Positions 59,601 to 64,000 of a stretch of 64,000 nt of DNA are shown one piece after another; positions within the stretch are counted from its first letter, which is position 1; every line of letters begins with the position of its first letter. The notes below the pieces were generated by a model that saw only the letters and a program-made list of their open reading frames with translations, ran no database searches and was not told the origin of the DNA. This DNA is from Oasisia sp. SBJ-2009 (lineage: Eukaryota; Annelida; Polychaeta; Sabellida; Siboglinidae). The translations under genes were made by a program, and so were the position numbers. The stretch spans positions 35,353,690 through 35,417,689 of the forward strand of contig OZ024862.1 of NCBI GenBank assembly GCA_964017155.1. The letters run 5' to 3'.

Positions 59601-60868
59601 GTGCTTAGATATAAATTGTCCATGCTATGCTGTAGTAAGAACTTCTACTAGGGTAGATTGCATTCAACAAAGTCAATACATGGTAACCAGAAACCATTTT
59701 TTTTATTGGATATTGTGAGACCTAGAGATCTACTTGCATTCACATGCAATTGTACTCCTCCTAAAGTATAATACCCCGTTCACACTACAAAAGGGTTTGT
59801 CACATTACGGTCACATCCACCAAGCCAGTCCCTACATTGATCTGGAATGATTTAAGTCACATTTATTGCGACTTGGCATTAATCCTCTTTGCATCCCCAC
59901 TAACAATTTGAACCTGTTCAAAACTAAACCAGTTCGAAACCCCCTCAAGGAGGTGGATTACTTTAATCTCATTTAACTCGCTGATCCAGTTTAGATTTTG
60001 TAGTGTGGACGCTCAAACAGAGCAAAACCGGTTTCGCACCGGATTAAATTTGCTAGTGTGAACGTATGTGTATGTATGTTCTAGGTTTCAGAAGTCACAC
60101 AGACCACCCTGTCTCACCTACCTGTAGCAATGACGCCACTGCGGATGAATATAGGACACCTACTGTCAACTGTTGTGGCTTCTCAGGCAACTGTTGCATT
60201 CCACCAAGCTTCAAGTCGTTGTTTACGTCAAACAGCTGACAAGGAATAAATCGACAGTCCCTGAATATGCAGAAATCTGAATCGTTGCTGAAGATCGCAA
60301 ATGCCTGCGGCCGGATCATGAGGTTTCGCGCCAACACATAGTCAGCCTCTCCACTGGTGCACTGGACTACTTCACATTCACACGCCTTCAACGTTTCCAT
60401 CATCTGAACCTCAAGAAGCACGGGTCGCACTGCACGGTCCTCAGACAAATCACTGATCTGTTTATATCCGGCAATCACATCCAAGTTGTCTCTCATCTGC
60501 TGCAAGCCTTGCGAGTGTCGATCTTTCCACGTCTGTAGTTTCCGATCCATCGTTGCTTTAGAGCTGCCTATGGCGCCATCTATGTACATGACTAAGTATA
60601 TGCCGCACGATCTCAGGTCTGTAACGAGTTTTGTAAGGTACGCATCGAAGGCTGCGTATTCGCCTCCCATTAAGCGCAAGAAAGGGTTGTTGTTGACCGT
60701 AGTCAGTGTTCTCCAGAACCGTTGCAAGACATAATGCATAAATGCGTAGAAGTCAACCAAGATCTCGATGGCTCCTTTTTCTTTAGCAACTTCCACAATG
60801 TTGACATATTTCACATATTCACATGATTTCTGGTCCAAGCAGTATCCCAGTAGGCCCCGGACACCCAT
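53700..60868 (-). CDS. Asteroid/FAM120-family XPG-like protein (closest to protein asteroid homolog 1)
   Basis: Seven minus-strand exons join in phase: 60868-60122, 59106-58924, 58524-58183, 57629-57521, 56176-55953, 54851-54725 and 53830-53700, giving 620 residues. The N-terminus is an XPG/FEN1-like nuclease fold: MGVRGLLGYC, AIEILVDFYAF (first acidic site), YLVMYIDGAIG, CTSGEADYVLA and FSNDSDFCIFRDCRF. The last two keep the E-A-D and D-S-D acidic residues. LSIIAGNDF follows in exon 2, as in Asteroid LFAVLCGND. Later parts (ALTPLRALIYRIIV, ASWFQAVYRHAYSYLGKLL, VFSGAVWTAFH) follow the Asteroid/FAM120 layout. ASTE1 is ~679 residues; its exact role is unclear. FAM120B (a PPARG coactivator) is a second candidate, but SDSDFCIF favours ASTE1. 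Exon 2 and exon 3 acceptors have tandem AG choices (CAGCTGCAG, CAGCAG). Confidence 0.88.
54267..54713. repeat. Minisatellite in XPG-like gene intron 6, 27-bp unit, about 16 copies
   Basis: The unit is GGACCACCCATGGTGTCCGAGACCACT, starting only ~15 bp inside the intron from the exon 6 donor at 54,725. 27 is divisible by 3, so open frames run across it on both strands (for example 54,289-54,717 plus); they are not genes. A few units have CATCC for CACCC. CCATGG and the near-palindromic TGGACACC…GGTGTCC give each unit local symmetry. Confidence 0.96.
55560..55918 (+). mobile_element. tRNA-derived SINE in XPG-like gene intron 5
   Basis: The head has TGTGTAGTGGTTACCACA (A-box region) and CACGGGTTCGATCCCCGGT (B box in a near-perfect T-arm). 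The body has CTCCTGCGTTAGCCCAAGAT, and the tail is GGCGCTATATTAAATAAAAT followed by ATTACTATTATTATG. The body matches the right part of the SINE at 47.87-48.70 kb. Confidence 0.8.
56200..56790 (-). pseudogene. LINE 3'-end remnant in XPG-like gene intron 4
   Basis: The minus strand carries YDLLPSGRRYRMPTVKTQRA followed by VKSFILSSIKYLN, a C-terminal signature seen in many CR1/L2-like LINEs (…R..SFIPSAI.LLN). The 3' part ends in GATTGGACAATAAAGTTATT, including an AATAAA. AT-rich sequence at 56,320-56,420 lies within it. The RT core is absent. Confidence 0.6.
57085..57480 (+). mobile_element. Retroelement tail fragments in XPG-like gene intron 4
   Basis: TATAGCGCATCGATCTGCCATG..GCGCTATAAAAACAG plus ATTATTATT (57,090-57,147) is a SINE/LINE-type tail. 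It is followed by LINE-like coding residue (RSLKNHLDKF at ~57,316-57,350) similar to [10 protein letters not shown] in the 50.9-51.4 kb fragment, with stops between. Confidence 0.5.
58636..58945. repeat. Minisatellite spanning the donor of XPG-like exon 2, 43-bp unit, about 7 copies
   Basis: On the minus strand each unit carries CAGCAGCTGCTGACATGATG|GTAGGTACTC, that is the last codons of exon 2 and the first bases of intron 2. The real junction is at 58,924/58,923. Six more copies follow at 43-bp steps down to ~58,636, some with ATGACG|GTAGGT. Use of a decoy donor would add 43 bp per copy and shift the frame. Confidence 0.95.
59777..60064. mobile_element. 288-bp MITE in XPG-like gene intron 1
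   Basis: The ends are CGTTCACACTA and its exact reverse complement TAGTGTGAACG. Internal GTAGTGTGGACG near 60,000 resembles a second end. No coding sequence is present. The target duplication is not obvious, so the superfamily is open. Confidence 0.65.
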
Positions 60869-61637
60869 CTTGCTGCCTCCCTGCGGACTACGTAGATGCT
60901 GATATCAGTTGACCAGGTAGACGTTGATCAGGCAGGTGGACACTGACATCTGCTGACCAGGCTTATGCGGCCATCTCTGCTCAGACTGCTGAACAGACAG
61001 ATACTAATATAGGCCGAGGATAGTATAATATATAGCTGTCAAGTATGTGCTACATTTTACAGTCGTGATTTCACATTTTCTCGCACATGCATTGATGGAT
61101 GATGGATGGATTTATTTAATATAAAATGTAAAAGATTGTAAAGATATACATAAGATATAAAATTAATACAAAGTAAATTAAATAAAAGGATGACACAAAA
61201 AGTGCAAGCTCTTATTTCCATTGTGGTCCCATTCGTCATAATCAAAGCTGCATATAAAATGTTGACCTATAAAAACACGTTAAAAATTATAACTACCGCA
61301 TACAGGTCAAAGTTGGGTAAACAAAAATGTGAATGCAGGAGTTTGTGTCGTTGTGTTGCCCTGGCCTGGGCCTGGTCCCTGGACTGGAGAGCGTTCAAGA
61401 ATGATCGACTATTGTGAACATGGATCTATAAACAAATAACACAAGACACTCTTAAATTATTTACAAAACTCATAAACATAACATTTTAATATAACTGAAC
61501 ATAATAAGATATTAGTAACACATGCGTTAAGCTAAAATTACGCAGATTCGACGACTGCATCAACCATCGTCGACGACGCACCTCGGGGTTTAGTTTTACC
61601 TACAGCCAGCAGAGGGCACCATTAGTTGTGTCCAAAC
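60869..61637. promoter_or_regulatory. Divergent interval between XPG-like gene and TUFM
   Basis: 769 bp separates the two start codons. A short retroelement-tail-like block (GGATGGATTTATTTAATATA, ~61,103-61,122) lies in the middle, so it may hold two separate promoters rather than one shared one. No TATA box or clear motif stands out. Confidence 0.4.
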
Positions 61638-63092
61638 ATGGCTTCTTTGCGAGGTGTGGTGCGGCCTTTACATCGGCTGATGGCTTGCAAAGTTCGCCAC
61701 TGCAACACAAAATTAACACTTTATTCCAGTCTGAATAGAGCAGACATTTCAATGCGGAGACCAAGTCCAGTGCTTGTGTCTCTTAGTCGATTCTCGTCGA
61801 CGAAGACTCAAGCTAAAGTGGGCGATAAAGTGCACTGTAATGTCGGCACGATCGGTCACATTGACCACGGCAAGACGACGCTCACTGCCGCAATTACGAA
61901 GGTAATGGCGGAAGAGGGATTATCAAACTATGTGCAGTACGACCAGATAGACCGAGCACCAGAGGAGCAAGCGCGAGGAATCACGATCAACGCGTGTCAC
62001 GTGGAATACTCGAGTGACGTCAGACACTACGCGCACACGGACTGTCCAGGCCACATAGACTACATCAAGAACATGATCACAGGCACGTCCCAGATGGACG
62101 GTGCAATTCTTGTCGTAGCAGCAACTGATGGCACAATGCCACAGACACGAGAACATCTACTGCTCGCGAAGCAGATAGGCGTGAAGAATGTTGTTGTGTA
62201 CGTGAACAAAGCCGATTTGGTTGACAGCGAGATGCTGGAACTGGTCGAAATGGAGGTGCGAGACCTACTGAACGAACTCGAGTTTGACGGCGACAATTCA
62301 CCTGTTATCTGTGGTTCCGCTCTGTGTGCCCTTGAAGACAAAGACCCAGAAATAGGACGCGACTCGATCAAGAAACTTGTTGCAGCAATCGACAACTATA
62401 TACCGACACCAAAACGGGAAACAGACGGTCCAGCTTTGCTGCCTGTAGAAACGGCCTTCACTGTGAAAGGTCGGGGCACTGTGGCAGTGGGCACAGTGCA
62501 GCGGGGTACCCTGAACAAAGGTGACCCTGTCGACTTGATTGGTTTTGGCAATAACATTAAGACGGCTATCGGAGATTTGCAAGTATTCCGGAAGTCTGTG
62601 CCGGCCGCGCACGCAGGGGACAATGTTGGCGCCCTGCTGAGAGGAATCCGCAAGGAACTCGTACTGAGGGGGATGTTTATCGCCCAGCCTGGGTCAGTGG
62701 AACAATACGATGCTTTCGAAGCATTTGTCTACGTGCGGACAAAGGGTGAAGGCGGTCGAACAAAACCGATCACAACAAATTACATCAACATGATGTATGT
62801 TGACACGTGGTCGATTGCATGCTGTGTGCTGCTGGCACCTGATCAGAACATGGTGATGCCTGGCGACACCACCACGGCTACCGTTCTGCTGAGGAAGGCG
62901 ATGGTGTTGCGAGAGGGACAGCAGTTCTTTGTACGAGAAAACCAGCTGACGTCCATCACTGGCATCGTTACTAAAGTGCTTCCACCAACGCAGATGAAGA
63001 TCACAGGATTTAACCATGAAAACTTGAAACCCGCCAAGGTCGAAGGCAACTGCTCCACAGTTTTGCGGAAGAGGCGATCACGCAAGTCTTGA
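61638..63092 (+). CDS. TUFM: Mitochondrial elongation factor Tu, intronless and divergent
   Basis: A single uninterrupted frame of 484 residues. The ATG at 61,638 (AACATGG) is chosen; the frame extends 4 codons upstream only through a TTG. Residues 1-~58 are basic and Ser-rich with no acidic cluster, as expected of a mitochondrial import signal. GTPase motifs are GHIDHGKT (73-80), RGITIN (113-118), DCPGH (135-139), NKAD (190-193) and SAL (227-229). Domains 2 and 3 follow. The protein delivers aminoacyl-tRNA to the mitochondrial ribosome. Oddities: domain 2 GRGTVAVG replaces the usual GRGTVVTG, the domain 3 GGRTVGAG-type motif is replaced by ENQLTSITG, and a basic C-terminal tail ends RKRRSRKS ~20 residues past the normal end. 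Human TUFM has several introns, so this may be a retrocopy or an old second EF-Tu. An AATAAA lies at 63,543. Confidence 0.9.
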   Translation: MASLRGVVRPLHRLMACKVRHCNTKLTLYSSLNRADISMRRPSPVLVSLSRFSSTKTQAKVGDKVHCNVGTIGHIDHGKTTLTAAITKVMAEEGLSNYVQYDQIDRAPEEQARGITINACHVEYSSDVRHYAHTDCPGHIDYIKNMITGTSQMDGAILVVAATDGTMPQTREHLLLAKQIGVKNVVVYVNKADLVDSEMLELVEMEVRDLLNELEFDGDNSPVICGSALCALEDKDPEIGRDSIKKLVAAIDNYIPTPKRETDGPALLPVETAFTVKGRGTVAVGTVQRGTLNKGDPVDLIGFGNNIKTAIGDLQVFRKSVPAAHAGDNVGALLRGIRKELVLRGMFIAQPGSVEQYDAFEAFVYVRTKGEGGRTKPITTNYINMMYVDTWSIACCVLLAPDQNMVMPGDTTTATVLLRKAMVLREGQQFFVRENQLTSITGIVTKVLPPTQMKITGFNHENLKPAKVEGNCSTVLRKRRSRKS

Positions 63093-64000
63093 TAACTGGA
63101 TTTCAGGAAACATTGAGCAATATCATAGACATCTGATCCATCATCCATAGGCTTGACTTTTGGGAAACAGGTGATCTCTTGAGTAATCTACATGGCAAAC
63201 AAAGCAAGTCTTGTTTCTATTTGAAATCACGGATACTAATTGGCAACATAATTTTAGGCAAGCTGCTGTATAAATTGTTGTGATACACCAATGAAGTTTG
63301 GAGCATTAACTGAAGTTGTGATAAACATTTCTTGAAGAAAGTTTGTGAAGGGTGAAACTACTATGTTGCAATTTGAGGAAAAAAAGTGCCATAACAAAAA
63401 TTACATATTTCCCTGCTTGTTAGAAAGATGTGTACAGACAGATTACAAACGAGCAACGCAACAGTTGTGTATCAACTCAGTTGATGTTTTTATTTGACAT
63501 GAGATGCTTGTGTCAGTCTTATGGTGTGTCGTTTGGAGGTACAATAAAAAATTGGCAGAAAATATAGTGCCATATAGAACAACACTTGTGTATCAATCAT
63601 ATCAATGTTAACATTACAATGTCTATTTCATCACAAAAACTACATACTGTATGACACATGTGCAGGTGTACATCATCGTAATCATGCGGTAAAACTGCAG
63701 TAAAAACGATATATATACAAATATGACATCATTATATACATGACATCACAGTTCATCTTGGTAGATATAAAACTTACCATATGTTCACTCTTCACAACCA
63801 CTTCTATAATGTGTATACTGTGTTACAATTGTAAACAGGCACAACTCAGTTACCGTTGCTGGTGCATATGCATCTAAAATGTTGATGAGCTAGCTATGTT
63901 ACACACCGGATATTCCAATTCCTTGTAAATGATCATATTGTTTCTCGTAGATAAGGTTTTGCTGCCTAGGAAATGTGCAAGTGCTCGATTTGAGAAGTTC
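63093..64000. other. TUFM 3' flank, no further gene seen
   Basis: AATAAA at 63,543-63,548 is a likely polyadenylation signal ~450 nt after the stop. The remaining sequence to the window end is AT-rich without a recognised feature. Confidence 0.5.

Noticed and set aside
53700..60868. Naming the XPG-like gene FAM120B
   Set aside because: The layout is shared, but SNDSDFCIF, the VQC.SEAD-like block and the FSGAVW.AFH end fit Asteroid better. The symbol is left empty because I could not run a tree.
61626..61637. Start of TUFM at the upstream TTG
   Set aside because: A non-ATG start is not expected for a nuclear gene, and a well-placed ATG with good context lies four codons later at 61,638.

Overview
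This is animal (metazoan) nuclear DNA. Every recognised gene is split by GT-AG introns except one. The window is rich in tRNA-derived SINEs, LINE remnants, DNA-transposon relics, microsatellites and minisatellites. The protein matches and the SINE/LINE tail style (GCGCTATATAAA-like ends followed by ATT or AT runs) suggest an invertebrate, most likely a lophotrochozoan such as a mollusc. That placement is inference.

Left part, about 1-19.5 kb: no convincing host gene. It starts inside a MULE-like transposase fragment. It then passes through a ~2 kb compound pentanucleotide satellite (CAGCC, GTGGC, GTGAC, GTCAC, GTGAC), several tetranucleotide and dinucleotide arrays, CpG-rich segments (about 0.4-1.15, 3.7-4.5, 11.0-12.2 and 15-16.5 kb) and minisatellites with 23-, 22- and 53-bp units. 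A long AT-rich gene desert lies between 4.5 and 11 kb.

Right part, about 19.6-64 kb: six genes whose exon joins I could rebuild with consistent splice phases. POLR2D/RPB4 (minus, 5 exons). A membrane-anchored lysosomal/prostatic-type histidine acid phosphatase (minus, 11 exons, 451 codons before the stop). NAA38, the NatC Sm-like subunit (minus, 4 exons). CYB5D1 (plus, 4 exons), whose start lies only 179 bp from the NAA38 start in a divergent pair; as far as I recall the human genes sit in the same arrangement. An Asteroid/FAM120-type XPG-fold protein (minus, 7 exons, 620 codons). An intronless, divergent mitochondrial EF-Tu (plus, 484 codons). CYB5D1 and the XPG-like gene converge; the XPG-like and EF-Tu genes diverge. 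The genes are housekeeping in nature and do not form one pathway.

The most unusual pattern is that five separate minisatellites, in four different genes, each have a repeat unit that contains a real splice junction: the acid phosphatase exon 3 donor and exon 8 acceptor, the NAA38 exon 2 acceptor, the CYB5D1 exon 4 acceptor and the XPG-like exon 2 donor. Each array therefore presents several to dozens of decoy splice sites beside the true one. Other items of note: a 417-bp near-palindromic element nested in a SINE, a TTAA-flanked inverted-repeat element, a three-copy dispersed repeat of ~330 bp, and a LINE with a long open RT frame inside acid phosphatase intron 1.
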